DNA of 64,000 nucleotides from an uncultured bacterium (GTDB lineage: Bacteria > Armatimonadota > JACIXR01), in the NCBI GenBank assembly GCA_938041455.1, contig CALITO010000016.1, positions 1-64,000 on the forward strand. The letters run 5' to 3'. The translations under genes were made by a program, and so were the position numbers. This document shows, one piece after another, positions 44,990-54,519 of the stretch; the first letter of the stretch is position 1; each line of letters begins with the position of its first letter. The notes under the pieces are model-generated. The model ran no database searches, had not been told where the DNA came from, and was given only the letters and a program-made list of their open reading frames with translations.

Positions 44990-45715
44990 CTATCTTTGTC
45001 CGTTGCCCCACCAACCACAGCCGCCATGCCAGATGCCGGTGTCCCAGTTGGTTCCACACTGGTCACCGCTGAACCACTTAGCGTGTCCATCGGCGAAGAC
45101 GACATTAGCACCACCATTGTGGCGAGCGTTCCCCTCAACTCTCAATTCGGGTCTGCAGGCAGCCTGGCAGATCTTTGCGTAACCAATGCGCCATCCGTTG
45201 TTTATTAGACCGCTACAATCGGCTATGACAGGGGAAACAGAAGGTTCAGGGATGTTAGCTAACTTAGACCTATTAAGAGCAGAACAATTGACACCGTGTT
45301 GGACGTTTTCGGGATAGGAATTCTGTATATTTTCGGAGTAGCCATAACTTAACTTGAAGTCAGGGGGTACCCAACCTGCGGATATCATCTGGGGCGTCGC
45401 ATGATGGGGAATGGATGTTCCTCCACAGGTGTCCCAGCCATCGGTATGATGAGTTGCCCAGCCACTTGGACAGGTCCATATCTGCCAGTTCTTCACATAG
45501 GGTTGCAATCGGACATAATACTGAAGGTTGTTCTGGGAGTCCGGCCAGATACACCAAGTAGTAGCTACGGGTAGGCTTTCATCCCAGTCCTGGGCATACA
45601 TCTGCAGAGCGGTTCCTATCTGCTTCAAATTGGAGAGGCAGGCAGTTTTCCGCGCCTGTTCCCTAGCTCTTGAGAAGACAGGGAAGAGTATTGCCGCTAT
45701 AAAAGAAAAATACAT
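44990..45715 (-). pseudogene. DUF1559 prepilin lacking its signal head
   Basis: The reading frame joins the family at [30 protein letters not shown] and continues through to [17 protein letters not shown], so the body is intact. Everything before it ([17 protein letters not shown], including the cleavage Gly and Glu5) is missing. The only nearby starts give MYFSF or an unrelated 43-residue upstream extension, and no SD is present. Without the head it cannot be processed by prepilin peptidase. A 5' deletion of about 100 bp between the ThuA gene and the pilin body is the simplest explanation. A strong terminator still follows it. Confidence 0.7.
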
Positions 45716-45719
45716 AAAC

Positions 45720-45748
45720 ACTATATAATATTTTTTAATTTCCGTCAA
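45720..45748 (-). promoter_or_regulatory. Promoter-like sequence before the truncated prepilin
   Basis: Minus strand TTGACG (45748-45743), 17-nt spacer, TATAGT (45725-45720), four bases before ATG 45715. It could be the surviving native promoter moved close by the deletion. Confidence 0.35.
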
Positions 45749-45792
45749 ATATTGAAAAACCAGAGCCAAATCTAAACAATATAATGAATATT

Positions 45793-46506
45793 CTATGGTT
45801 TTGGGCGAGGCACCGCCTCGCCTGGGAGAATACCCATAGCCCAAAGAATTGCTCCCAAAAGATGCTCTTGAAATTTCTCATCCTGCCAAAGTTCCTCGGG
45901 ATGACCTAATGCGGTGTAGAATACCCGCCCCCTACCATAGTTCCTACACCAAGCGAGGGCGTAATCCTGATCCTCCCTTGCTCCTTTGCTTATATCAACT
46001 GAGTCTGGGTCAAGGCGAAGAAGAACCCTTACTTTCTCCCTTGACCAGTCCCGCGCCTGATATATCTCATCCACAATCTCCCAATAATCGCCGAGATGCT
46101 TGGTTGCGGGATGTTCCTTGTCCTCGACTATTATCCCCACTTTTTGATGCCAGGGATGACCGTTGAAGTATCCACCCACCATCTCACCATATTCTGGCCA
46201 TTGGTAAAATGTGTCAATTGCGCTATGGATGCCCACGAAGCCTTTACCTTCCCTTACAAAATCCAAGAGGGCTTTCTTTTGTTCATCCTTCAAAGGGAGC
46301 TCACCCGTGGTGTAGAAGATTATCACATCATAGCGATTGAGAATCTCTGAATTTATCAGTTCGCAGTCCTCAGTCGCGGTAGTATAGAAGCGAGGTTGAG
46401 AACGCCAGCCGAGACGAGTGATGATTTCTGCAGCAGTTGCGGTGGTCTCGTGACGGAAACCCATAGAAAGATTCACATATAAAACCTTCCTTATTTCCTC
46501 CAACAT
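45793..46506 (-). CDS. ThuA domain protein (trehalose utilisation-like)
   Basis: 237 residues from ATG 46506, chosen because GGAGG lies just upstream and the earlier ATG overlaps it. ThuA proteins have a class I glutamine amidotransferase-like fold and are linked with sugar metabolism. Visible blocks: YDVIIFYTTGELPLKDEQKKALLDFVREGKGFVGIHSAIDTFYQWPEYGEMVGGYFNGHPWHQ and GRGRVFYTALGHPEELW. Exact reaction unknown. A hairpin (GGCGAGGC/GCCTCGCC) lies in its last codons. Follows the GGDEF gene by 23 bases. Confidence 0.85.
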   Translation of the reverse strand: MLEEIRKVLYVNLSMGFRHETTATAAEIITRLGWRSQPRFYTTATEDCELINSEILNRYDVIIFYTTGELPLKDEQKKALLDFVREGKGFVGIHSAIDTFYQWPEYGEMVGGYFNGHPWHQKVGIIVEDKEHPATKHLGDYWEIVDEIYQARDWSREKVRVLLRLDPDSVDISKGAREDQDYALAWCRNYGRGRVFYTALGHPEELWQDEKFQEHLLGAILWAMGILPGEAVPRPKP

Positions 46507-46529
46507 AATCATCCTCCTTACGCAAAGAC

Positions 46530-47546
46530 TTAATATATACAAACTCTATTTCTGCCTATGGCCTTGGCTCTATAAAGGGCGAAGTCAGCCGCCTCTATAA
46601 GCTTCTCCTTTGCATCTGCATCCAAGGGGAAAGAGGCAACACCGATGCTTATTGTGAGTCTACCATTTGGTTGGCTCTCCTTTTCCCCCTCAAATGGTTC
46701 CCGCTCCACCTTTTCCCTCAACCTCTCCGCACAAGCCATCGCTTCCTGCTTATCGGTCTCCGGCAACATAACGACGAACTCCTCCCCTCCATAGCGATAA
46801 ACCCTATCAATGCTCCGCATATTATGAACTAAGAGAGAGGCAACCTTCCTCAGCACTTCATCCCCCTTTTGATGTCCGTGGTAATCGTTGTAGTGTTTGA
46901 ACCAGTCTATATCTATCATCAAAATGGACAAAGGTCTTAGGTAGCGTTTTGAGCGGGCTATCTCACTTTCCAAATCCTCTTCCAACTTCCGCCGGTTGAA
47001 GGTGCCGGTGAGGGCATCCCTTAGGGTAAGGGCTTTGACTTGTTCATATAGTAATGACCTCTCCAGGATCAAGGAAGTTTCCTCGGCAAGCAATTGCACC
47101 AATTCCAAATCATCTTCATCAAAGGCGTTCTTCTCCCTTGAATCCACATGGATAATTCCCTTTACCTCTTCCTTCACGAGGATGGGAGCACAGACGAGGG
47201 ATTGGAGAGAACATCCCTCAGGAATACAAGAGGCTAAAAAAGCATCCTTTTCCAAATCATTGGTGAAGAGGATTTCCTTTGTTTCAATTATATGCTTTAT
47301 GGCTGACATATCGGTAGTAAAGCGAAGATTTATCAAAGTGGTTGTGAAACCACGCTCGGCTAAAATCTCCACATTTTCCCCATCTATTAATATGATAGCA
47401 CAGGCATCGCAGTGAGTTATTTCCCTCAATATATCTACCACTCTATTGCTCGTTTCTTCCAACCCTAAATGTGCTCCTATATCATGATGGAGCCTGTTGA
47501 CCGCGGACAGAATAGATAATTTCTTTTGGATTGTGCTCTCTATCAT
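46530..47546 (-). CDS. GAF-GGDEF diguanylate cyclase
   Basis: 338 residues without membrane segments. An N-terminal GAF sensor domain (about 20-165: DILREITHCDACAIILIDGENVEILAERG...LVCAPILVKEEVKGIIHVDS) is followed by a GGDEF domain with active-site GGEEF and an I-site RSID five residues before it. It should therefore synthesise cyclic di-GMP with product inhibition. The ligand of the GAF domain is unknown. SD AAGGAGGA. The neighbours are glycan-related genes, so it may link carbohydrate sensing to surface behaviour. Confidence 0.92.
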   Translation of the reverse strand: MIESTIQKKLSILSAVNRLHHDIGAHLGLEETSNRVVDILREITHCDACAIILIDGENVEILAERGFTTTLINLRFTTDMSAIKHIIETKEILFTNDLEKDAFLASCIPEGCSLQSLVCAPILVKEEVKGIIHVDSREKNAFDEDDLELVQLLAEETSLILERSLLYEQVKALTLRDALTGTFNRRKLEEDLESEIARSKRYLRPLSILMIDIDWFKHYNDYHGHQKGDEVLRKVASLLVHNMRSIDRVYRYGGEEFVVMLPETDKQEAMACAERLREKVEREPFEGEKESQPNGRLTISIGVASFPLDADAKEKLIEAADFALYRAKAIGRNRVCIY

Positions 47547-47587
47547 TTAGTCTTCCTCCTTTATTAATTAATAAGAGCATAATCTAT

Positions 47588-50500
47588 TCAGCGTAATTCA
47601 GCAAGGAAAATGTCCTGGGTTAAGTGAGGAAGGGGGAGGCGAAGGAGGAAACGTCCCTTTGTCTCAGTATAATATTTCTTCAAGTCAATTATGAACTCGG
47701 TTTCTTTTAGAGGAAATCGCTGTATATCTTTCCTAACCCCTTCCTCGTCTATCTTCGCTATCCAAAGTTCCTTTGCCTCAATTTTTCCTTTTGCCAATTT
47801 CACAAATAGTTTTTCTCCCTTAGCCTTTACCTCCATAAGTTTTGGCGCAACAAGGAGGCAAAGGACATCGTGAGGGTCAACCGATATATCAATCAGAGCT
47901 TCTTTCCCCTTCTTTTGGAAACGGAGTTCTTCAAGCTTCAAAAGGTCAAAGATATGCCCACTTTGAGGTAATGGGATGCGGAGTTTTGCTACTTGAGTCC
48001 GTAGCCCAGCGTTGTAAATTGTATAAATAGTTTGTTCTCCTTTGGAGAAGCGGTTGATGTAAAGTGGAGGGGAAAGGATAGGAAGGGCGGGTTCAACATC
48101 TTCACTAAGGAATACATCAGCGTTTTCCCTCAAAGTAGGCATCCAACGAATGAACAGTTCTCTCCTAAGGGCGTCGGGTTGGGATGTCCATAGTCCTTCG
48201 CCATTAAAGAAGGCGAGCTTACACCGCCATAAGGCGTGGCGATAGCTCGGTATTTCATACATCTTAAATTGGGGAAGGACGAAGCGAAAGTAATTCAAGC
48301 CAGCGGGATTGTATTCTATATCCCCGCTGAGGTTAGTCCAAAGGGTGTGAGACCAGGAACCATCTTCATGCACAGCCATGTAGTCGCTTCCCGGTTCTTC
48401 GGAGTGAATGGCTATTTGGGGATTGACCTTCATAACCTTCTGACGAATCGTCTCAAAAAGCTCACCGCACCCTTGAACCCAAATGCCAGGCGTAGGATGA
48501 TGATGAGCAGGGTTGTAGCAGACCTCTGCCCATCTCGAACCTGTGGAATCCACATACATAGCACAGAGAGGAACGCGCCTTGCTATTTCAGCGTATGTTT
48601 CCGCATCCCATCTCTGCCATTCCTTCACCGCTGGACAGATATTCCATACAGGATTTGACTCCGTTGAATAATATTCGTAATACCTACCCTTATCATCCAT
48701 CATAGCCCATTCCTCGCCTTTCTCCTTTGCTATCTTCCTCTTTTTCTCAAGGACCATCCCTTCAATGTAAACTCCTACTGCTTGTCCCCATCCTTTTGCC
48801 CTCCCCGCCTGTTTTTTAAGTTCTTCTAACTCGCTTTTAAGTTCGTCGGGATAATCTATCGTCCAGAAAGGAGAAAGATGCCACCAATCATAGGAACCGA
48901 ATTCTTCCCCCTTTTGCTCATCAGCGGGCGCGCCTCCCACAAGAGCGTAGAAGCCATACTTGTATCGCTCGGGACAGGCACGAGCTTGTTTCCACCAACT
49001 TTTGAGCCAACTCCTATAATCAGCGAGAGCTTGACGCCAGTCACCCTGATGAAGGCAAAGAGTCGCCAAAGGGGGAGACCAGCTTCCTTGAGGAGGGATT
49101 TCATAAGGGAGATATTGGATTGAGAGGTGGATACCCATTTTGACTCGCCATGGGTCAATTGAATGAGCGGGCTCAGGTATATCCTTAACTCGCCTCGGGG
49201 ACTTTGTCTCATCGGGGGAGTAGCGAAGGGAAAATATCTTGTAGGTTCCTTTTGTATCATCTGAGCGAAGGTAAATCCCCCCGCCTTGGGGACGGTAGAC
49301 ATCCAATAGTTGGAGCCAAGCCATACCACCATAACTTGCAAGCCCTTCTATAGGGAGCTCGCTCACCGCTCCACCCCTTTGGGGGAAATACCAACCCACT
49401 CTTTCCCCAAGGTTTAAGCCATCCAAAAGAGGAAAAACCAAACGAACTTTCAAAGGTTGGGAGGAAGAATTTTTTAGAATTGCTTGCCATTTCATTACTC
49501 CTTCCTTTCCCGCTTCTATATTCACATTCACTGAGAGCTCTTGGATATCCCCCATAGTGTAGGAAAGCCTAAGGATAGCACCTTCCCCTCTTTTCTCAAA
49601 GGAAAAGTTCCCCATTTTAAACTCATCTGAGTATACAAGCCTTCCCTCGTTCGCTTGGATGGCGAAAAAGGGAGAGGGATTTTCCTTAGAAATAAGATTT
49701 CCTATAAGAGGCGAGCGAAATTCCTTGAGCACTCCTCTTTCTTTATCAAAAATAAGACGGAAACAGGAATTTTCTAAAATCAAACCTTCCTCAGTTTGGA
49801 AGATTGCAGGAGGGGAGGGTTTTATTCTGAAACTCCTCGTTTTTAGGGATATTGCGCCAATCGGTGTGGGAAGCCCGGGCTGATAAGAGAGAGCGAAGAG
49901 CGCCCAACCAGCTTGGATTGCCCCGTCTTGGAAAGCGATTTGGGAAATGGGAGCAGGATGAGACGGTTGAATTACATAGGGGTTAAGCTTCTTATTTGGC
50001 ATTGGGGGATTGCCTATTTCATAAGGTAGAAGGGATTGCCAACCTATAGGAACAGGGAAAACTCGCTCCCTAAAACCGTCTATATAGAGTAGTTCCACTC
50101 CAAGGACATCTATTAAACTATCATCATGGCCATAGAGTTCTTCATCATATTGGGGGACTAAAAGTAGAGCGATTAGTTTAGCTTGTGAGTTTAGGGTAAT
50201 GGAATAACGAGAGCGAGAGGGTATGTCTTGCCAGAGGCAATTTCTGCCAAAGGGTTGGACGAGGAAGGGAATTCCTTGCACCTCGACTATGGGCTGAGTG
50301 AAAGGCAATTCAATGCCCAAGTTTAAGGCGTCTGTATTGAAATGCTCCCATAAGTCAAGCATAATCCAGCCGTTCTTTTCCTTTACCACTTGGGAAACAA
50401 CCTCCTTATAGTAGCGCTCTCCACTTTTTTGCAAGAGAGCATCAAAGGATTCGTTAGCCTCCACATAGGCTTGCCAATCAGAAGGAGAAACTGCGCTTAT

Positions 50501-51268
50501 CTTTTCGAAGGCGGATTCAAGACCCAGAAAAGTCGCTTTTGCTTCCTTCCAAACTTTTAGTGTTTCCTCGCTCATTAGCGTGGAGCGAGTAATATCAAGA
50601 AGGGTTTTCCGTTGGATATAATCGTCTCTTTCAGGGATGGGGGTTATGTTCAATTGAACATTGTCTATCTTCATTCCCCACACACCTCTTTGGTCGCCTA
50701 CAGCAGAAAAACTTAAAGGGGAAGGGGCGCCATCATCGTGGGGAATTGGCGGACTTTCCCCAAGTAGGTTCCCGCCTGTCTCATCATATATCCTAACTCT
50801 GACGCTATTGGGAGTATTACAGATTTGAATGTGAAGCCAACGATTTTCCGGGATTCCCCAAACCTGCCATCTATTGAACCAAATACCTCCCGCTAAAGTG
50901 TAAAGAAAAAAACGTTGGGGACCGTATTCCAACCACCAGTAGGAATATCCTTGGGGACGAGAGTGATGAACGACCGCCTGGTAGCCGCCAACTTCCTCGG
51001 CCGGTTGGAAGAAATCGTATTCCAAAGTGTAGGCTATATTGGGAATACTTCCCTGGCTTTGGATGCTTGTAGCGGTATGATCACCAAAAAGATGAAGACA
51101 TTGTCTTTCACCTCTTGGCTCCAAACGAGCAAAACTTTCTCCCTCCCCAATCTCTAAGCGCCAGATTGAGGAAATTCGCTCCCCTTCAAAATCGTCTTTC
51201 AAAAGGATTTCCTTACCCAAAACGAATCCCCATAGGAATATTAATAAAAAGATATAAGGATGCCTCAT
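47588..51268 (-). CDS. Large secreted DUF6259-like putative glycoside hydrolase
   Basis: 1226 residues from ATG 51268. Signal peptide MRHPYIFLLIFLWGFVLG. Residues about 20-210 form a laminin G/concanavalin-like domain (LLKDDFEGERISSIWRL...NVQLN). A long beta-rich middle part contains a galactose-mutarotase-like region. The last 450 residues include a TIM-barrel-like part with YGFYALVGG, CAMYVDSTGSRWAEVCYNP and IHSEEPGSDYMA, resembling DUF6259 proteins related to GH31/36-type enzymes. The Asp in MYVDSTG is a candidate nucleophile. Substrate unknown. It is divergent from the araC gene, which may regulate it. Confidence 0.6.
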   Translation of the reverse strand: MRHPYIFLLIFLWGFVLGKEILLKDDFEGERISSIWRLEIGEGESFARLEPRGERQCLHLFGDHTATSIQSQGSIPNIAYTLEYDFFQPAEEVGGYQAVVHHSRPQGYSYWWLEYGPQRFFLYTLAGGIWFNRWQVWGIPENRWLHIQICNTPNSVRVRIYDETGGNLLGESPPIPHDDGAPSPLSFSAVGDQRGVWGMKIDNVQLNITPIPERDDYIQRKTLLDITRSTLMSEETLKVWKEAKATFLGLESAFEKISAVSPSDWQAYVEANESFDALLQKSGERYYKEVVSQVVKEKNGWIMLDLWEHFNTDALNLGIELPFTQPIVEVQGIPFLVQPFGRNCLWQDIPSRSRYSITLNSQAKLIALLLVPQYDEELYGHDDSLIDVLGVELLYIDGFRERVFPVPIGWQSLLPYEIGNPPMPNKKLNPYVIQPSHPAPISQIAFQDGAIQAGWALFALSYQPGLPTPIGAISLKTRSFRIKPSPPAIFQTEEGLILENSCFRLIFDKERGVLKEFRSPLIGNLISKENPSPFFAIQANEGRLVYSDEFKMGNFSFEKRGEGAILRLSYTMGDIQELSVNVNIEAGKEGVMKWQAILKNSSSQPLKVRLVFPLLDGLNLGERVGWYFPQRGGAVSELPIEGLASYGGMAWLQLLDVYRPQGGGIYLRSDDTKGTYKIFSLRYSPDETKSPRRVKDIPEPAHSIDPWRVKMGIHLSIQYLPYEIPPQGSWSPPLATLCLHQGDWRQALADYRSWLKSWWKQARACPERYKYGFYALVGGAPADEQKGEEFGSYDWWHLSPFWTIDYPDELKSELEELKKQAGRAKGWGQAVGVYIEGMVLEKKRKIAKEKGEEWAMMDDKGRYYEYYSTESNPVWNICPAVKEWQRWDAETYAEIARRVPLCAMYVDSTGSRWAEVCYNPAHHHPTPGIWVQGCGELFETIRQKVMKVNPQIAIHSEEPGSDYMAVHEDGSWSHTLWTNLSGDIEYNPAGLNYFRFVLPQFKMYEIPSYRHALWRCKLAFFNGEGLWTSQPDALRRELFIRWMPTLRENADVFLSEDVEPALPILSPPLYINRFSKGEQTIYTIYNAGLRTQVAKLRIPLPQSGHIFDLLKLEELRFQKKGKEALIDISVDPHDVLCLLVAPKLMEVKAKGEKLFVKLAKGKIEAKELWIAKIDEEGVRKDIQRFPLKETEFIIDLKKYYTETKGRFLLRLPLPHLTQDIFLAELR

Positions 51269-51328
51269 CTTCCCTCGGTCTCCCTTATGATTATATAGAA
51301 TTTTAATGAAATATTCAACCACAACGTT

Positions 51329-51334
51329 TATAAT
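51329..51334 (+). promoter_or_regulatory. TATAAT seven bases before araC
   Basis: Perfect -10 TATAAT ending seven bases before ATG 51342; no recognisable -35, as expected for an activated promoter. Transcription would begin at the start codon. Confidence 0.55.
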
Positions 51335-51341
51335 ACTAATA

Positions 51342-52400
51342 ATGAAGAAAAGCGATTTTACATCTCTTTTCTCAAGTGGACAGGGTCCTACTTGGAACCT
51401 TTATCCTCTCCAGTCACCAAGCACTTTTTGTGACCTCATCAAGCATAGCAGGAAAGGGATAGCAAGGTGTATTAAGAGCGATAGGGAAGCTTTCCAAGTT
51501 GTCATTAGAAGCAAGCAACCCTTCATTTATGAATGTCATGCGGGATTAATAGACGCAATTATTCCCCTTATTGTGGAAGATGTGCCTGTAGCCTTTTTGA
51601 TGCTTGGACAATTTCTTCCAGAGCAGTCTGGTGAGGAAAAGTTCCAGGAGATGTGGGAGAAAGTGAGGGATTTGGAACTTCCCTATGAGGAAATAAGGAA
51701 AGCATACTTCAAACTACCCCAAGTTCCAATGGACTTCGTTGAAAACATAGCTCAAGGGATATTTGATACACTAAAAGAGATCTTGACAAGTATCCCCCCT
51801 ATTTTGATTAGGGAAAAAGAAAAGAAGGTGTTAGATGTAGACGCCAAGATATGGTTAATTCAGCAGGAGTGGCAAATTCTTCGGATTTCTAAAGAAGAAA
51901 GGGAACTCTTGTCATTTTTTAACTGGGCGAGTGAAGAGACGATTTTGAGATACTTCTCGGGATGGGTTAAGAGGCAATTAGAAACTTTTGATCGTGATCC
52001 CGCCGGAACCAAGTCCCGCATATGGGGAACAATAACCTCTAATACGGGGGCATCTAAACATAGAGCATCTCTATTGGAGAGGGTCAAGATGTATATTCTA
52101 CAACACTACGGAATGGAGAAATTGTCCTTAAAAGAATTGGCGAGAGTTTTTCGTCTGAGCCCATATTATCTTTCTCATTTATTTAAAAGTTCGGAAGGGA
52201 TAAGCATAGGAAAATTCATAAAAGATTTAAGGATAACGAGAGCAAAAGAACTTTTGGAAAGTGGAAATACCTCTGTGACAGATATAGCGTTAGAAGTTGG
52301 TTATAGTGATCCTGCTTACTTTAGCAAAATATTTAAGAAGGAAATCGGATTATCTCCTTCCCAATATAGGAGAAAAATTAAACAAAATACTACAAAGTAG
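51342..52400 (+). CDS. PocR-AraC family transcriptional regulator
   Basis: 352 residues from ATG 51342. The N-terminal 165 residues match the PocR ligand-binding domain (FCDLIKHSRKGIARCIKSDREAF...YECHAGLIDAIIPLIVEDVPVAFLMLGQF), which often senses a small metabolite and retains the Cys and His of this fold. The C-terminal double HTH has LSLKELARVFRLSPYYLSHLFKSSEGISIGKFIKDLRITRAKELLESGNTSVTDIALEVGYSDPAYFSKIFKKEIGLSPSQYRR. An earlier ATG at 51306 lies upstream of the predicted transcription start and is rejected. Likely controls the downstream glycan genes and perhaps the divergent DUF6259 gene. Confidence 0.9.
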   Translation: MKKSDFTSLFSSGQGPTWNLYPLQSPSTFCDLIKHSRKGIARCIKSDREAFQVVIRSKQPFIYECHAGLIDAIIPLIVEDVPVAFLMLGQFLPEQSGEEKFQEMWEKVRDLELPYEEIRKAYFKLPQVPMDFVENIAQGIFDTLKEILTSIPPILIREKEKKVLDVDAKIWLIQQEWQILRISKEERELLSFFNWASEETILRYFSGWVKRQLETFDRDPAGTKSRIWGTITSNTGASKHRASLLERVKMYILQHYGMEKLSLKELARVFRLSPYYLSHLFKSSEGISIGKFIKDLRITRAKELLESGNTSVTDIALEVGYSDPAYFSKIFKKEIGLSPSQYRRKIKQNTTK

Positions 52401-52478
52401 AAAGCAATAATTTCCAAGAAGCACTTTCTCCCCTACCCTAGAATTTTCCCAGAAAATAAATATTAAGGAGGCGATAGT

Positions 52479-53121
52479 ATGAGAAGAAGACACGGTTTTA
52501 CCTTAATAGAACTGCTTGTGGTTATAGCGATTATCGCCATTCTCGCAGCTATCCTATTCCCCGTCTTTAGTAGAGCTCGCGAGCAAGCGCGGAAGTCTGC
52601 CTGTCTAACTCATGCTAGGCAGATAGGTCAGGCCTTGATGATGTATGTCCAAGATTGGGATGAAAGCTTTCCTTACCAATTAGATTGGTGTGCCTGCTCA
52701 CCGAATGCCATAGTTGAACGATGCTCTCCCAACTTCACAGTTCAAGGTAAGATCTACCCTTATGTAAAGAACGCAGCAGTCTTTGATTGCCCCTCGGCTG
52801 ATGCTTGCCCCATTACTGGAGATGACCCTGCCCGCAATATCGCTCATGGTGGATGCGGAGGATGGACCTGGCCCCGTGAGTTCTTAGGCAAAAGCGTAGA
52901 CAATGGTCTTCACTAATAACTGCGCACCCTGGTGCACCCCCGGAGGAAGAACTGAAAGAAACACCCGCCATACAGGAGGCTCCAATTATGTCTTTGCTGA
53001 TGGACATGCCAAGTGGATGAATTATAAAGCTATGGGTAACGAGTGTGGTAAGCACCTCTATCCCTATCGCGACCACGACCAAATCTCCGTTTGGGCACTA
53101 TTGGGACCACCCGAAGACTAA
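52479..53121 (+). pseudogene. DUF1559 prepilin gene broken by frameshift
   Basis: The first 145 codons (52479-52916) start [21 protein letters not shown] and continue normally through [34 protein letters not shown]. They end [11 protein letters not shown] at a stop. A shifted frame overlaps (52903-53121) and encodes the family's end: [31 protein letters not shown]. The segment with the conserved IxxPxE...AD block that normally lies between is missing, so an internal deletion plus frameshift has occurred. SD AAGGAGG is intact. A sequencing indel alone would not restore the missing block. Confidence 0.75.
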
Positions 53122-53152
53122 CCATCACCAATTGAGAAAGGAGGGGCAGCGA

Positions 53153-54460
53153 GTGAAAACCCACTTGAAGTGGTTAAGTATTTTCTTGGTCTTCTTACCA
53201 TTTTCAAATGGACAAAATTCATCTATTTTCAGAGTGCGTGATAAATGGGATTTCCGCTATAAAGGATTCATCATTGGTGCTTGGTGGGGCCCCTCGGCTA
53301 ATGAGGCTGAATTGAAAATCTACAAGGAGGCAGGTTTCAATGTTGTGATGGTGGGGCGCTATATGCAGTTGGATAACTATGCGGATATAGAGAAATGTAT
53401 GAAAGAATTAGATTTAGCGAGGAAATATGGACTTTGGGTTATGTTCGATACTTATACCAAAAACGATCGCCCCTGGGGAGGTAAAATTTGGAGTGAGCCT
53501 TATGACCATCCCTTCCACCACGCTTCAAGCCTTGAGGAATTGGCCTGGCTTTATGAGAAAATAGGCGACCATCCAGCACTTCTCGGCTTTATGATTGGCG
53601 ACGACCAAGGCGAGGTTACCCCCCGCACGGATGCCTGCACTAATTTCCTCCTTCGCCAACGGAAACCCCATCTTATGCCCTGGCTATGTGGTTGGATATC
53701 ACCTAAAAATTTAGCCGAGCATAATAACCCCATAGCCAACCCTCAAATTTATCCTACCCTATATGAGTGGAATCTCTCAGCAGATATGCTCGCTATTCGT
53801 TACATCTCCACTTATGCTAATTGGTCCAGAGAATGTAGGAAATATGGTGTGATTTTTTGGCCTATGTTCAATGTTGCTCCCCCACCTGGAACTGATTATC
53901 TTCCCACCGATTCACTCACGCGCTTTCCCGCTTATTTAGCACTTGCCTTCGGTGCTGAGGGAATCTGGTATTTCCTTTACAATGGTGGGGGAATCCAACG
54001 CTACGGAGAGTATTCTACAGAGCAAGAAGTGAGAAGAGCACTGACTCCTCTCTATCCAGTGGTGAAGGAAGTTAACAATCGCATATCCTCCTGGGGCAAC
54101 AGGGTGATGGGTAGGAATTGCTCAACGGTTTTCTCTACGGCCTTTCCTAATAATAAGGAAATGGAGAAAATAGAAGACTTGAAGAAGCCTCAGAATGGCG
54201 AACTTATAGAGAAGATGGAGGAGAACTTATTAGCAGGAGTTTTGACTAAAACGGGGGAGCATCCCTTAGTTATGGTGGTGGATTGCCGAGTAAGCAAAAA
54301 TTGGGGGGATATCCCTCCAAGGGATGTAACCATCTATTTCTCACCTAAGATAAAGGGCATCATTAAATTGGGGGAGGGAAAAAGCCAAACTATAAAGGGA
54401 AATGTCGTTACTCTCCGTCTGAAGGCTGGAGACGGGCAAATGTTAGAGATAATAGAGTGA
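53153..54460 (+). CDS. Secreted TIM-barrel glycosidase-like protein
   Basis: 435 residues from GTG 53153 with AAAGGAGG upstream. Signal peptide about 22 residues (KTHLKWLSIFLVFLPFSNG). The barrel reads like bacterial glycosidase homologues in which strand 4 ends HPALLG-x-x-GDEP. Here the motif is HPALLGFMIGDDQGEV, so the expected acid/base Glu is not at its usual place; E in GEV could replace it. Later TYANWSRECRKYGV and FGAEGIWYFLYNGGG. Exact family not recognised. Between the prepilin and DUF6785 genes, so part of the same unit. Confidence 0.6.
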   Translation: MKTHLKWLSIFLVFLPFSNGQNSSIFRVRDKWDFRYKGFIIGAWWGPSANEAELKIYKEAGFNVVMVGRYMQLDNYADIEKCMKELDLARKYGLWVMFDTYTKNDRPWGGKIWSEPYDHPFHHASSLEELAWLYEKIGDHPALLGFMIGDDQGEVTPRTDACTNFLLRQRKPHLMPWLCGWISPKNLAEHNNPIANPQIYPTLYEWNLSADMLAIRYISTYANWSRECRKYGVIFWPMFNVAPPPGTDYLPTDSLTRFPAYLALAFGAEGIWYFLYNGGGIQRYGEYSTEQEVRRALTPLYPVVKEVNNRISSWGNRVMGRNCSTVFSTAFPNNKEMEKIEDLKKPQNGELIEKMEENLLAGVLTKTGEHPLVMVVDCRVSKNWGDIPPRDVTIYFSPKIKGIIKLGEGKSQTIKGNVVTLRLKAGDGQMLEIIE

Positions 54461-54498
54461 AGTTTTTATTAGGGCTTATCCTTTGAATAGATAAGGGC

Positions 54499-54504
54499 TA
54501 AAAT
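54499..54504 (+). promoter_or_regulatory. Possible -10 box before DUF6785 copy 2
   Basis: GCTAAAATAT core, as before mgtC and argG; TAAAAT ends 15 bases before ATG 54520. No SD and no good -35 are seen. Confidence 0.35.
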
Positions 54505-54519
54505 ATCTTTAAGAATCTT

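Noticed and set aside
51305-51330. Inverted copy of the IS end near araC (TATTCAACCACAAC)
   Set aside because: Only 10 of 14 bases match and there is no partner repeat or transposase sequence nearby.
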